A DNA stretch of 7,917 nt from Porticoccaceae bacterium. GTDB lineage: Bacteria > Pseudomonadota > Gammaproteobacteria > Pseudomonadales > Porticoccaceae. The first letter of the stretch is position 1. Every line of letters begins with the position of its first letter. The position numbers and the translations under genes are program-made. A model generated the notes under the pieces. It made no database searches and had not been told where the DNA came from. It was given only the letters and a program-made list of their open reading frames with translations. Where the stretch lies: contig PCDB01000050.1 of NCBI GenBank assembly GCA_002591625.1, forward strand, positions 31,174 through 39,090, read 5' to 3'. Of this stretch, positions 1-7,048 are shown piece after piece.

Positions 1-774
1 ACAATTCTCCGACGAAAAAAAGAAGAGATTAGCGAGCGCCAGAGATTGATGCCATTTGACCGGCTGATTAATAGTATTGATTTGGCTCCTAAGCCGAGAG
101 GCTTCATAAGAAGGATAACGCGGACTACTGAAGCGGGCGCGCCAGCGGTAATTGCCGAAATCAAAAAGGCCTCGCCTAGTAAGGGAGTTATTCGAGAATC
201 ATTTGATCCGGTTGCTATCGCAGAGAGCTATAAGATCGGAGGAGCAACTTGTTTATCGGTTCTGACTGACATTGATTTTTTTCAGGGAAATGACGCATAT
301 TTTGAACAGGTTCGACGGGCCTGCACGCTGCCTCTTATCCGAAAGGATTTTATAATAGAAGCCTATCAGGTATATGAATCTCGTGCTTTAGGAGCTGACT
401 GTTTGCTATTGATCGTCTCTGCTTTGACCAAGGCTAAACTAGTTGAACTTAGCGCGCTAGCATCTAAGTTAGGCATGGATGTTTTAGTCGAAGTGCATAA
501 TCGTCGGGAATTGGAAGTTGCTCTATTAATCGGAGCTAAAATGATAGGCATCAATAACCGCAATCTTACTACTTTTGAAACCACTTTAGACACTACTTAT
601 GGTCTGCTCGAATTTATCCCTCATGGGAGCATTGTGGTCACCGAGAGCGGCATTCAGAGTCGCTCAGACGTTTCGGCAATGCGCGCTAGAGGCGTGAACG
701 CGTTTTTGGTCGGTGAGGCATTCATGAGAAAAGATAATCCTGGCTTAATGCTGAGAAATTTATTTTCGTTGTAA
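1..774 (+). CDS. trpC: Indole-3-glycerol phosphate synthase (5' end beyond window)
   Basis: TrpC closes the indole ring in cytoplasmic tryptophan synthesis, converting carboxyphenylaminodeoxyribulose phosphate to indole-3-glycerol phosphate with release of CO2 and water. The frame is open to base 1, and its first codons (TILRRKKEEISERQR) match the usual N-terminal helix of the family, so the TTG at 46 or ATG at 49 is not the real start; only a few residues should be missing. There are 257 codons in view, against about 255-280 for single-function family members. The TIM-barrel signatures are intact: IAEIKKASPSKG (catalytic E53 and K55, counted from the window edge), LIRKDF (K115), LVEVH (E164), INNRNL (N185) and TESG (E215, S216). 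No PRAI (TrpF) domain is fused. In Pseudomonas-like genomes trpC ends a trpG-trpD-trpC group, which would lie to the left. Identity is secure. Confidence 0.96.
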   Translation, partial: TILRRKKEEISERQRLMPFDRLINSIDLAPKPRGFIRRITRTTEAGAPAVIAEIKKASPSKGVIRESFDPVAIAESYKIGGATCLSVLTDIDFFQGNDAYFEQVRRACTLPLIRKDFIIEAYQVYESRALGADCLLLIVSALTKAKLVELSALASKLGMDVLVEVHNRRELEVALLIGAKMIGINNRNLTTFETTLDTTYGLLEFIPHGSIVVTESGIQSRSDVSAMRARGVNAFLVGEAFMRKDNPGLMLRNLFSL

Positions 775-847
775 TGTACCGCTTAAATTTGGTGTCTTGC
801 GGTGCATTCAGTTGATTTTGAGTAGAAAGTCCCATTTTAAAAAAGCT

Positions 848-883
848 AAAAAAGGAGCCGCTAAAGGCTCCTGGGAATTTTTT
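848..883. terminator. Hairpin terminator, strongest on the minus strand
   Basis: The arms AGGAGCC (853-859) and GGCTCCT (866-872) pair perfectly over 7 bp around a 6-base loop. Read on the minus strand, the stem is followed at once by six T (853-848) and soon by a second T run, the textbook intrinsic layout. Read on the plus strand, the T run (878-883) starts five bases after the stem, so it could also end trpC transcription, 79 bases after its stop, but less cleanly. It probably works in both directions. Confidence 0.82.
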
Positions 884-1178
884 ACGGACTGCAATTTGCG
901 AGTTAGCTTCTCAATCGAGATCTCAAGTCTGATCATTTTTTACGGGATTAATATTACACCGCGCCGAACTTTTCGCCCAATGTATTGTTTGCATTATTGT
1001 CATGCGAAATGGTTATAGACAACGCTGGCTTTTGCCTGTTTTCCAGCTGTTTAAAGCAATAAGCAGTTGACGAAATGCCAATCTCTTCGAGCTCTTTCAT
1101 TGAAATAGGCGCTTACATACCTTTTTGATCAGAATTAGTTATTGCTAACCCAAAAACTTGGTTCTGAGTTTTAAATGA

Positions 1179-1195
1179 ACATGATCAAGTCATGT
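1179..1195. promoter_or_regulatory. Dyad ACATGA-N5-TCATGT, candidate operator
   Basis: Two perfect 6-bp arms flank five bases. The centre lies about 59 bases upstream of the start point predicted from the promoter at 1210-1239, close to where LysR-type regulators often bind. The symmetry does not give the classical T-N11-A spacing, since the bases at those two positions are A and T. Assignment as the binding site of the adjacent regulator is inference. Confidence 0.35.
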
Positions 1196-1209
1196 CGATA
1201 AAGTTTTTA

Positions 1210-1239
1210 TAGACAGCATACGCTTTGCATATACATAAT
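1210..1239 (+). promoter_or_regulatory. Sigma-70-type promoter of the LysR gene
   Basis: A -35 box TAGACA (1210-1215, five of six consensus bases) and a -10 box CATAAT (1234-1239, five of six) are separated by 18 bases. Transcription would begin near 1246, giving a leader of about 42 bases that contains the palindrome at 1265-1276. This is prediction from sequence only. Confidence 0.5.
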
Positions 1240-1264
1240 CCTAATATTAAAAATACCTTTCATG

Positions 1265-1276
1265 CATATTAATATG
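1265..1276. promoter_or_regulatory. 12-bp palindrome CATATTAATATG over the LysR ribosome site
   Basis: CATATTAATATG is perfectly self-complementary. Its last base is the first G of the GGAG ribosome binding site (1276-1279) that serves the ATG at 1288. A dimeric repressor bound here would lie in the early transcribed region and could block transcription. Autorepression is common among LysR-type regulators but is inferred here, and an AT-rich palindrome of this size can arise by chance. Confidence 0.35.
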
Positions 1277-1287
1277 GAGCATAGCTG

Positions 1288-2244
1288 ATGAATTTGCAAA
1301 AGCTGTCCCGTTTAGACCTTAATTTACTAGTCTCGCTACAGGCTCTAATGGAAGAAAGGAGTGTCACGCGTGCGGCAGAAAGGCTGTATATAACCCAACC
1401 TGCGATGAGTCGTGTTTTGCAGAGGTTGAGAGATCAATTAGACGATCCGCTTTTTACTCGATCGGGTAATCGGCTAATACCTTCTCCAAAGGCGGAAAAA
1501 CTGGCTGCCCGTCTACCTACCATGCTCGATGGTATTTTAGAAATGGTTAATGACGGGGAATTTAGTCCTGCGTCTTATGAGGGAGAGATCGCAATAGTTA
1601 TTCCAGAATTTTTCGCGATTTCTGTAATATCAGAATTAACTAGTAAGTTGAATGAATATGCTCCCGGTGTAACTTTATCAGTTACGGGTGTCACCGATTC
1701 TATTGAAGGCGATTTAGCGACAGGCGCGTTAGATTTTGCCGTCGACATTGCTAAGAGTCAAAGCGAGGACATTAAAGCCACGGATTTGGCCGCTGGCAGT
1801 CCTTCCATTTGGATGAAAAATGATCATCCCTTGGCTGGTCAAGAGACACTTTCTTTGGATGAAATCCTTAAATATCCGTTTATTCAATATTATCTTTTTA
1901 TTACCAAAGGCGTAAATGCCAGAACTGATTCCCGATTTGATCGAGAGCTGCATAAGCTTGGTAGAAAACGAAAAAAAGCGCTTGTAACTAGACAGTTTTT
2001 TACTGCTATAGAGACATTGGTTAACAGTGACTGTCTAATGGTGGCGGCCGCTCCTTACGGGGAAAAGCGAAATCATGGTGTTTACCCAGTTGTACAGAAA
2101 AGATTCCCTGCGGACCTTCCTCATGCAGAAACTATCTCGCTCGTCTTACTCCAACATAAAAGGACTATTGAATCTCCCATTCATCGATGGTTGGCGGACG
2201 CAATTATATATATCGTTACCAAAATGCATATTAATTGGGGTTAA
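1288..2244 (+). CDS. LysR-type transcriptional regulator
   Basis: This 318-residue protein has the family's usual length and plan. Residues 8-68 form the winged helix-turn-helix: LDLNLLVSLQALMEE, then SVTRAAERLYITQPAMSRVL (25-44) as the two HTH helices, then the wing DPLFTRSGNRLIPS (53-66). A linker helix follows, then the two-lobed substrate-binding-like effector domain from about residue 98 (GEIAIVIPEFF) to 305. The start is supported by GGAG at 1276-1279, eight bases before the ATG. LysR proteins bind DNA as tetramers in the cytoplasm and respond to a small ligand; neither the ligand nor the target can be read from the sequence. There is no divergent gene beside it, which removes the usual clue, and trpC, on the same strand, is ended by a terminator. 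The dyads upstream suggest autoregulation. The family call is secure, the role is unknown. Confidence 0.93.
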   Translation: MNLQKLSRLDLNLLVSLQALMEERSVTRAAERLYITQPAMSRVLQRLRDQLDDPLFTRSGNRLIPSPKAEKLAARLPTMLDGILEMVNDGEFSPASYEGEIAIVIPEFFAISVISELTSKLNEYAPGVTLSVTGVTDSIEGDLATGALDFAVDIAKSQSEDIKATDLAAGSPSIWMKNDHPLAGQETLSLDEILKYPFIQYYLFITKGVNARTDSRFDRELHKLGRKRKKALVTRQFFTAIETLVNSDCLMVAAAPYGEKRNHGVYPVVQKRFPADLPHAETISLVLLQHKRTIESPIHRWLADAIIYIVTKMHINWG

Positions 2245-2487
2245 AGCAATTTTCTTTTATTTTTTTCGGACTGAAATACCAAAACTATACTAGCACCGCG
2301 ATTTACCAGACATAAAGAAGTAGATTGATCCAAGTATGTTTTTGTGTCAGTCTCGTAACGAGGATATCCAGATGAAATTTGGTTGATTGTGCGTTACTTC
2401 TCTTAAAATTCTATGGGGCCTTGTTTTTGAATGATCTGAATCGAAAAATGCACAGATTGCTCCATTTTTTTTCGAAAGTTCTCAGAG
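2245..2487. other. Convergent gap between the LysR gene and purD
   Basis: This 243-base AT-rich stretch lies between converging genes. It has T runs (around 2250-2267, and eight T at 2465-2472) but no hairpin directly before either that I would call an intrinsic terminator. Small dyads such as CTCG-N3-CGAG (2352-2362) and GGATATCC (2362-2369) are too short to interpret. Open frames here on both strands lack family resemblance and overlap the end of purD. Confidence 0.55.
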
Positions 2488-3792
2488 TTACAATTCGTTA
2501 CGTTTTTTTGGTTCCTGCAAAGCTCTCCAGGCGATATCGGTACGGTAAAAAGAACCTGTCCAGCCAACAACATTGCATGCGCTATAGACTTTTTCTTGGG
2601 CACTAGAAATTGTAGATCCAACAGCTGTTACGCATAGTACTCGGCCCCCATCGGTAACTATCTTGCCTGACTTTTCAGCTGTACCGGCGTGAAATATTTT
2701 AATATCTTTGCGGGAGATTGCTTCGCTGTCTAGCCCAGATATTGGGTGACCCTTTTGGTAACTGGCGGGGTAACCTTCTGACGCCAAGACTACTCCAACT
2801 GCTGGGTTAGGATCCCACAGTGGGACCTGACCGTCGAGCTTTCCCTGCAATGCTGCTTCACAGTGGGCTATTAAATCAGACTGTAATCGCATTAAAATTG
2901 GCTGCGTTTCAGGATCGCCAAAACGGCAGTTATACTCGATTACTTTGGGACTGCCATCCGCAGTAATCATGAGTCCTGCATATAAAAATCCTGTGTAGCC
3001 CCCATTCTGATCAGCCATGCCCTCAACGGTCGGCGTGATGATCTCGCTCATAATACGTTCATGCAAGAGACTGTCTATCACTGGTGCTGGCGAATATGCT
3101 CCCATGCCGCCTGTATTTGGTCCGATATCTCCGGTACCCACTCGCTTGTGGTCTTGGCTGGTGGCCATTGGTAGGATATTTTTCCCATCCACCATCACTA
3201 TAAAACTTGCTTCCTCTCCCTCTAAGAACTCTTCAATTACGATCTGATTACCGGCATTACCAAACAAATTTTCTGAGAGCATACTGTGAATGGCGTTTTC
3301 AGCTTCCTCGAACGTGTGGGCAACTATCACGCCTTTTCCAGCTGCTAGGCCATCAGCTTTAATCACTATCGGAGTGCCTTGTTTTTGGACATAGGATATA
3401 GCCGATTTAGCGTCATCAAATATTTGATAACTCCCTGTTGGAATGTCATGTCTTTCAAGGAATTTTTTTGTAAAGGCCTTCGATGCTTCGAGTTGAGCTG
3501 CTCTCTTGGTTGGCCCAAAAATTGCCAAGTCTTGTGCCTGAAAGAAATCTACCAGCCCATCTGCCAATGGTTGCTCTGGTCCAACAATTGTAAGCCCAAC
3601 TTCCTCTTCAATGGCAAATTTAGCTAGAGAAGTAAAATTATCACTTGAGATGGCAACATTTTGAACATTTTTTTCGATAGACGTTCCTGCATTGCCCGGT
3701 GCAACGAAAACTTTCTCGACCATTGGACTTTTTGCGGCTTTCCATGCCAGCGCATGTTCACGTCCACCTCCACCAATAATTAATACTTTCAT
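2488..3792 (-). CDS. purD: Phosphoribosylamine-glycine ligase (GAR synthetase)
   Basis: PurD catalyses the second step of de novo purine synthesis, joining glycine to 5-phosphoribosylamine with ATP to give glycinamide ribonucleotide. The 434-residue protein is full length (E. coli about 429). The N-terminal domain opens with MKVLIIGGGGREHALAWKA. The ATP-grasp core shows KADGLAAGKGVIV (145-157), DHKRVGTGDIGPNTGGMGAYSP (214-235 as DHKR...GGMGAYSP) and the metal-binding IEYNCRFGDPETQ (285-297). The C-terminal domain covers about 328-425. The ATG start is at the expected first residue; its ribosome site is weak (AGAGA about 6 bases upstream). In Pseudomonas-like genomes purD directly follows purH; here a photolyase gene in the other orientation lies between them, so purD needs its own promoter, and an extended -10 box is present upstream. 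Identity is secure. Confidence 0.98.
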   Translation of the reverse strand: MKVLIIGGGGREHALAWKAAKSPMVEKVFVAPGNAGTSIEKNVQNVAISSDNFTSLAKFAIEEEVGLTIVGPEQPLADGLVDFFQAQDLAIFGPTKRAAQLEASKAFTKKFLERHDIPTGSYQIFDDAKSAISYVQKQGTPIVIKADGLAAGKGVIVAHTFEEAENAIHSMLSENLFGNAGNQIVIEEFLEGEEASFIVMVDGKNILPMATSQDHKRVGTGDIGPNTGGMGAYSPAPVIDSLLHERIMSEIITPTVEGMADQNGGYTGFLYAGLMITADGSPKVIEYNCRFGDPETQPILMRLQSDLIAHCEAALQGKLDGQVPLWDPNPAVGVVLASEGYPASYQKGHPISGLDSEAISRKDIKIFHAGTAEKSGKIVTDGGRVLCVTAVGSTISSAQEKVYSACNVVGWTGSFYRTDIAWRALQEPKKRNEL

Positions 3793-3822
3793 AGTTTCTC
3801 TGGTTTTTCATTTATCGCAAAG

Positions 3823-3831
3823 ATTATATCA
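3823..3831 (-). promoter_or_regulatory. Extended -10 promoter of purD
   Basis: On the minus strand the sequence reads TGATATAAT, that is a TGn extension plus a perfect TATAAT. No good -35 box lies at the normal distance (ATCTTG at 3846-3851 with 17-base spacing is poor; TTGCTA with 14-base spacing is too close), which is typical of extended -10 promoters. Transcription would start near 3816, about 24 bases before the purD ATG. It fits the need for a separate purD promoter. Confidence 0.55.
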
Positions 3832-3929
3832 GAGTTGGCATCTAGCAAGATTAAAAATAAGTCATCAGTCACGAGCTGAAAAACAAACTCCATTTACTGA
3901 TAGGCCGTAGAGAAGGAGTTGGTTGCCTT

Positions 3930-3958
3930 TTCTTTCAAAGTGAGTTGCCATATATAAT
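3930..3958 (+). promoter_or_regulatory. Promoter of the photolyase gene
   Basis: A perfect TATAAT (3953-3958) lies 42 bases before the GTG start of the photolyase. The base run at the correct -35 distance is TTCTTT (3930-3935, 17-base spacer), a weak match, so the promoter may depend on an activator or on a low basal level. The expected start point is near 3965. No LexA-type box (CTG-N10-CAG) is visible around it. Confidence 0.45.
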
Positions 3959-3999
3959 GGTTTTTATGGGGAAGAAACTAAATTGATTGAGTATATCTA

Positions 4000-5457
4000 G
4001 TGCAAGGAAAAACCTCCGTTCCAGTGATAGTGTGGTTTCGCCAAGATTTAAGATTGGAAGATAATCCAGCACTTTTCGAAGCGAGTAAGCTTGGTTGTAT
4101 CATTCCGATTTACATAATGGATGATATCAATGCAAGTCAAGACAAGATGGGGGCAGCTAGCCGGGTGTGGCTATACCACTCCCTGGATGCTTTGAATCGT
4201 TCCTTAGACGGCCAACTTAAACTTTTCTGCGGAGACGCTATTGAACTGCTGCCAAATATTATGGAGAACAGCGGCGCACGATCCGTTTTTTGGAACCCGT
4301 GTTACGAACCATGGCGGATTGCTCGTGATAACCGTTTAAAGCGACATTTGACGGAGGCTGGATTTGAGGCCTATTCTACCAATGGAAGTTTATTGTGGGA
4401 GCCTTGGAAAATCAGGAAGAAGGATGGGTCAGCATATAAAGTGTTCACGCCATTCTATCAAAGAGGGTGCCTTAGTGCAGAATCACCTCGTAATCCCTTG
4501 CCGGTATTAGAAAATATTCTTTTGTCGTCCGCTGATATTGAAAGCAATGAGCTGGATGATCTGGATTTGCTCCCTAAAAATGATTGGCATAGATCCATAA
4601 AAACTTGTTGGAAAATCAGTGAAAAAGCTGCTTCCGAGCAACTTGATGTTTTTATCCAAAATGGACTCACCGATTATATGGAGAGAAGGAATTTTCCTGC
4701 TGAACAAGGAGTGTCAAGACTTTCACCATATTTGCACTTTGGACAGATCTCACCGCATAAAGTGTGGCATAGAGTTGAATGTGAGGTTGACCGCACTAGT
4801 AAAGGCGTCGATCAAAATATTGAGCACTTTTTTAGGGAGTTGGGATGGCGGGAATTTTCTTATTACCTCCTATATCATTTTCCCGACTTACCCAATCGAA
4901 ATTTGCAGGCGCGCTTCGATGAATTTCCATGGGTGAAGGTTTCTCCTCATCTCGAGGCGTGGCAGAAAGGTTTAACAGGATATCCTCTGATTGACGCAGG
5001 AATGCGCGAACTATGGCAGACCGGTTACATGCATAATCGTGTGAGAATGGTGGTGGCTTCCTTTCTGGTAAAAAACCTATTAGTGCATTGGAAATGCGGG
5101 GCTGATTGGTTTTGGGATTGCCTGGTAGATGCCGATCTGGCTAGTAACAGCGCCAGTTGGCAATGGGTAGCAGGAAGTGGGGCAGACGCGGCGCCATTTT
5201 TCAGGATATTCAATCCTATTACTCAGAGTGAGAAGTTTGACAGTGAGGGGAGATATATCCTGAGTTATGTGCCGGAATTAAGAAATCTACCGAAAAGATA
5301 TCTCCATTCGCCTTGGTTAGCGCCGACATCGGTGCTCGATGCCGCGGGTATAACTTTGGGGATTGATTATCCGAATCCCATAGTTGATATTAAATCGTCT
5401 CGGTCTCAGGCCTTAAACGCGTTTAATGAACAAAGAACACGAGTGGAAAGGAGTTAA
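4000..5457 (+). CDS. phr: Deoxyribodipyrimidine photolyase, class I type
   Basis: Photolyases use blue or near-UV light and reduced FAD to split UV-made pyrimidine dimers in DNA. The 485-residue protein has the antenna domain at the start ([17 protein letters not shown], 9-25), the linker with [12 protein letters not shown] (141-152), and the helical FAD domain (about 205-480) with [14 protein letters not shown] (239-252), [21 protein letters not shown] (327-347, key run TGYMHNR) and [10 protein letters not shown]. By alignment with E. coli PhrB the electron-transfer tryptophans W306, W359 and W382 correspond to W311, W364 and W387, and N383 to the flavin-contacting N378; E280 and W283 match the substrate-contacting pair. 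It should therefore be an active repair enzyme; a cryptochrome role cannot be excluded, and the antenna cofactor cannot be read. GTG is the first possible start after an in-frame TGA at 3988; no strong ribosome site precedes it. It overlaps the end of purH. Confidence 0.93.
   Translation: MQGKTSVPVIVWFRQDLRLEDNPALFEASKLGCIIPIYIMDDINASQDKMGAASRVWLYHSLDALNRSLDGQLKLFCGDAIELLPNIMENSGARSVFWNPCYEPWRIARDNRLKRHLTEAGFEAYSTNGSLLWEPWKIRKKDGSAYKVFTPFYQRGCLSAESPRNPLPVLENILLSSADIESNELDDLDLLPKNDWHRSIKTCWKISEKAASEQLDVFIQNGLTDYMERRNFPAEQGVSRLSPYLHFGQISPHKVWHRVECEVDRTSKGVDQNIEHFFRELGWREFSYYLLYHFPDLPNRNLQARFDEFPWVKVSPHLEAWQKGLTGYPLIDAGMRELWQTGYMHNRVRMVVASFLVKNLLVHWKCGADWFWDCLVDADLASNSASWQWVAGSGADAAPFFRIFNPITQSEKFDSEGRYILSYVPELRNLPKRYLHSPWLAPTSVLDAAGITLGIDYPNPIVDIKSSRSQALNAFNEQRTRVERS
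5454..5457. other. Shared TTAA: convergent stop codons of photolyase gene and purH
   Basis: The plus-strand TAA of the photolyase gene (5455-5457) and the minus-strand TAA of purH (5456-5454) lie on one TTAA tetranucleotide. Each transcript must therefore run into the opposite gene before it can end, giving complementary 3' ends. No stem followed by a T run is visible within roughly 100 bases on either side. Confidence 0.9.
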
Positions 5458-7028
5458 TGGAGGAAATGACGTATGCTTGTGAAGACCATAGATATCTCGC
5501 GATCATTGGCGGCAGATATCACCTCAGCGTCTCGCATTGAACCACCCGGTTGAATTATACCCCTAATACCAGCTTCTGCCGCGTTATCAATTCCGTCTCT
5601 GAAAGGGAAGAAGGCATCAGACGCCATTACAGCTCCGGCAACACTGAGCCCAGCATGATCTGCCTTTATAGAGGCAATACGAGCTGAGTTTATGCGGCTC
5701 ATTTGGCCCGCACCGACTCCGATCGTGCGTTGGTCTTTTGCATAGATTATTGCATTAGATTTGACCATTTTTGCGACTTTCCAAGCGAAAAGCATATCTG
5801 TGAGTTCATCTTCGGAAGGCTGCCGTTTGGTGACAACTTTGAGGTCTTCTTTGTTAACTTTCACAATGTCTCGATCTTGAACCAAGAGTCCTCCGGTTAT
5901 GCGCTTGTAGTTAAGCGTCTTGCTTGTTTGAGTAGTCCAGGTGCCACACTCTAAAATTCGAACATTTTTCTTCGAACTAGCGGTATCTAGAGCGCTTTTA
6001 GACACAGATGGAGCTATTATTACTTCTACAAACTGACCCTCACAAATAGCTGTGATTGTGTCCGAATCGAGTTCGCGATTAAAAGCTATTATTCCTCCAA
6101 AGGCTGATTCAGGATCGGTCTGAAAAGCTAATCTATAAGCAGCTTCGAGATTGTCAGCCACTGCGACACCGCATGGATTAGCATGCTTCACAATCACGCA
6201 GCAAGGGAGGTCAAATTGTTTTACACATTCTAGCGCGGCATCCGTGTCTGCTATATTGTTATAAGATAGGGCCTTACCCTGCAATTGCTTTGCAGTTGAA
6301 ATGCTTGGCTCGCTTGGATTTCTCTCTAAATAGAAAGTGGCACTTTGGTGCGGGTTCTCCCCATAGCGAAGATCTTGCGCTTTCAAAAACTGAATGTTGA
6401 ATGTATTTGGTGAAGGTAATTCTTTATTTTGTTCGTCTCGGGCCCCGAAATGATTTGCTATCATCCCATCATATGCCGCGGTATGTTCGAAAGCTTTGAC
6501 CATGAGCTCGTATCGGACTCTGTAAGAAAGTTGGCCTCCATTATTAGTCAGTTCTTTCAAGACTGGGGAATAATCCTCTGTATTTGTAAGCACCGCGACG
6601 TCTTTATGATTTTTTGCTGCAGAACGCAACATGGCTGGACCACCAATATCAATGTTCTCAATTGCTCTTGGAATATCGCAGCCTGGTTGTGCCACAGCAC
6701 TGGCAAAGGCATATAAGTTAACAACGACCAAATCTATGCGATCTATACCATGCGCACTCATTACTGCATCGTCTAAGCCTCTTCGACCCAGAATTCCCCC
6801 ATGTACCTTGGGATGCAGCGTTTTAACGCGGCCGTCCATCATCTCTGGAAATTCAGTGTAAGCTGAGATCTCTTCAGCCTCAATTCCATTTTTCCTAAGC
6901 AGCTTGTATGTTCCTCCTGTAGATAAAATTTTTATGCCAAGCCCCATCAAATTTTGGGCAAACTCCACTACACCTGTTTTGTCAGATACGCTTATCAGTG
7001 CTCGAGAAACTTTCTTTAAGTCCTCCAT
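5454..7028 (-). CDS. purH: AICAR transformylase / IMP cyclohydrolase
   Basis: PurH carries out the last two steps of de novo purine synthesis: formylation of AICAR with 10-formyl-tetrahydrofolate, then ring closure to IMP. The 524-residue protein is full length (E. coli 529). The cyclohydrolase domain (about 1-195) shows [10 protein letters not shown] (10-19), [13 protein letters not shown] (33-45) and [18 protein letters not shown] (63-80). The transformylase domain (about 200-524) shows RYGENPHQ (221-228), [11 protein letters not shown] (279-289) with the catalytic K281-H282 pair, [12 protein letters not shown] and [10 protein letters not shown] (491-500), ending in the typical MVFTSIRHF. 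The start ATG has GAGG about 11 bases upstream, a rather long spacing. It begins 20 bases after fis and is surely co-transcribed with it. The 3' end overlaps the convergent photolyase gene. Identity is secure. Confidence 0.98.
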   Translation of the reverse strand: MEDLKKVSRALISVSDKTGVVEFAQNLMGLGIKILSTGGTYKLLRKNGIEAEEISAYTEFPEMMDGRVKTLHPKVHGGILGRRGLDDAVMSAHGIDRIDLVVVNLYAFASAVAQPGCDIPRAIENIDIGGPAMLRSAAKNHKDVAVLTNTEDYSPVLKELTNNGGQLSYRVRYELMVKAFEHTAAYDGMIANHFGARDEQNKELPSPNTFNIQFLKAQDLRYGENPHQSATFYLERNPSEPSISTAKQLQGKALSYNNIADTDAALECVKQFDLPCCVIVKHANPCGVAVADNLEAAYRLAFQTDPESAFGGIIAFNRELDSDTITAICEGQFVEVIIAPSVSKSALDTASSKKNVRILECGTWTTQTSKTLNYKRITGGLLVQDRDIVKVNKEDLKVVTKRQPSEDELTDMLFAWKVAKMVKSNAIIYAKDQRTIGVGAGQMSRINSARIASIKADHAGLSVAGAVMASDAFFPFRDGIDNAAEAGIRGIIQPGGSMRDAEVISAANDREISMVFTSIRHFLH

Positions 7029-7048
7029 TTCTGAATTTACCTCAATGT

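Larger units (their letters stand above)
775..1287. other. Long gap between trpC and the LysR gene
   Basis: About 510 bases hold no convincing protein gene. Seen here are a hairpin terminator near 848-883, an 11-bp direct repeat (ATTTTTTACGG at 877-887 and 935-945), a 6-bp-arm dyad at 1179-1195, and a sigma-70-like promoter plus palindrome just before the LysR gene. A plus-strand open frame at 797-1018 runs through the terminator and has no family resemblance. A 48-codon minus-strand frame at 954-1100 points towards the terminator but has no clear ribosome binding site; it is treated under findings. I see no tRNA or known riboswitch fold. Confidence 0.7.

Noticed and set aside
46..51. TTG at 46 or ATG at 49 as the start of trpC
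   Set aside because: The frame continues to base 1, and the upstream residues match the conserved N-terminal helix of the family, so the start lies outside the window.
797..1018. Plus-strand open frame of 73 codons after trpC
   Set aside because: It runs straight through the hairpin terminator, has an odd composition, no family resemblance and no good ribosome site.
2352..2369. Small dyads CTCG-N3-CGAG and GGATATCC in the lysR-purD gap
   Set aside because: Stems of four bases with no T run; too short to be terminators or operators without other support.
3815..3830. PurR-like operator in front of purD (TCGCAAAGATTATATC)
   Set aside because: The left half resembles the E. coli PurR box, but only about 9 of 16 positions match and the right half lacks the symmetry.
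4619..4936. Plus-strand open frame of 105 codons within the photolyase gene
   Set aside because: It is an out-of-frame shadow of the well-conserved photolyase coding sequence.
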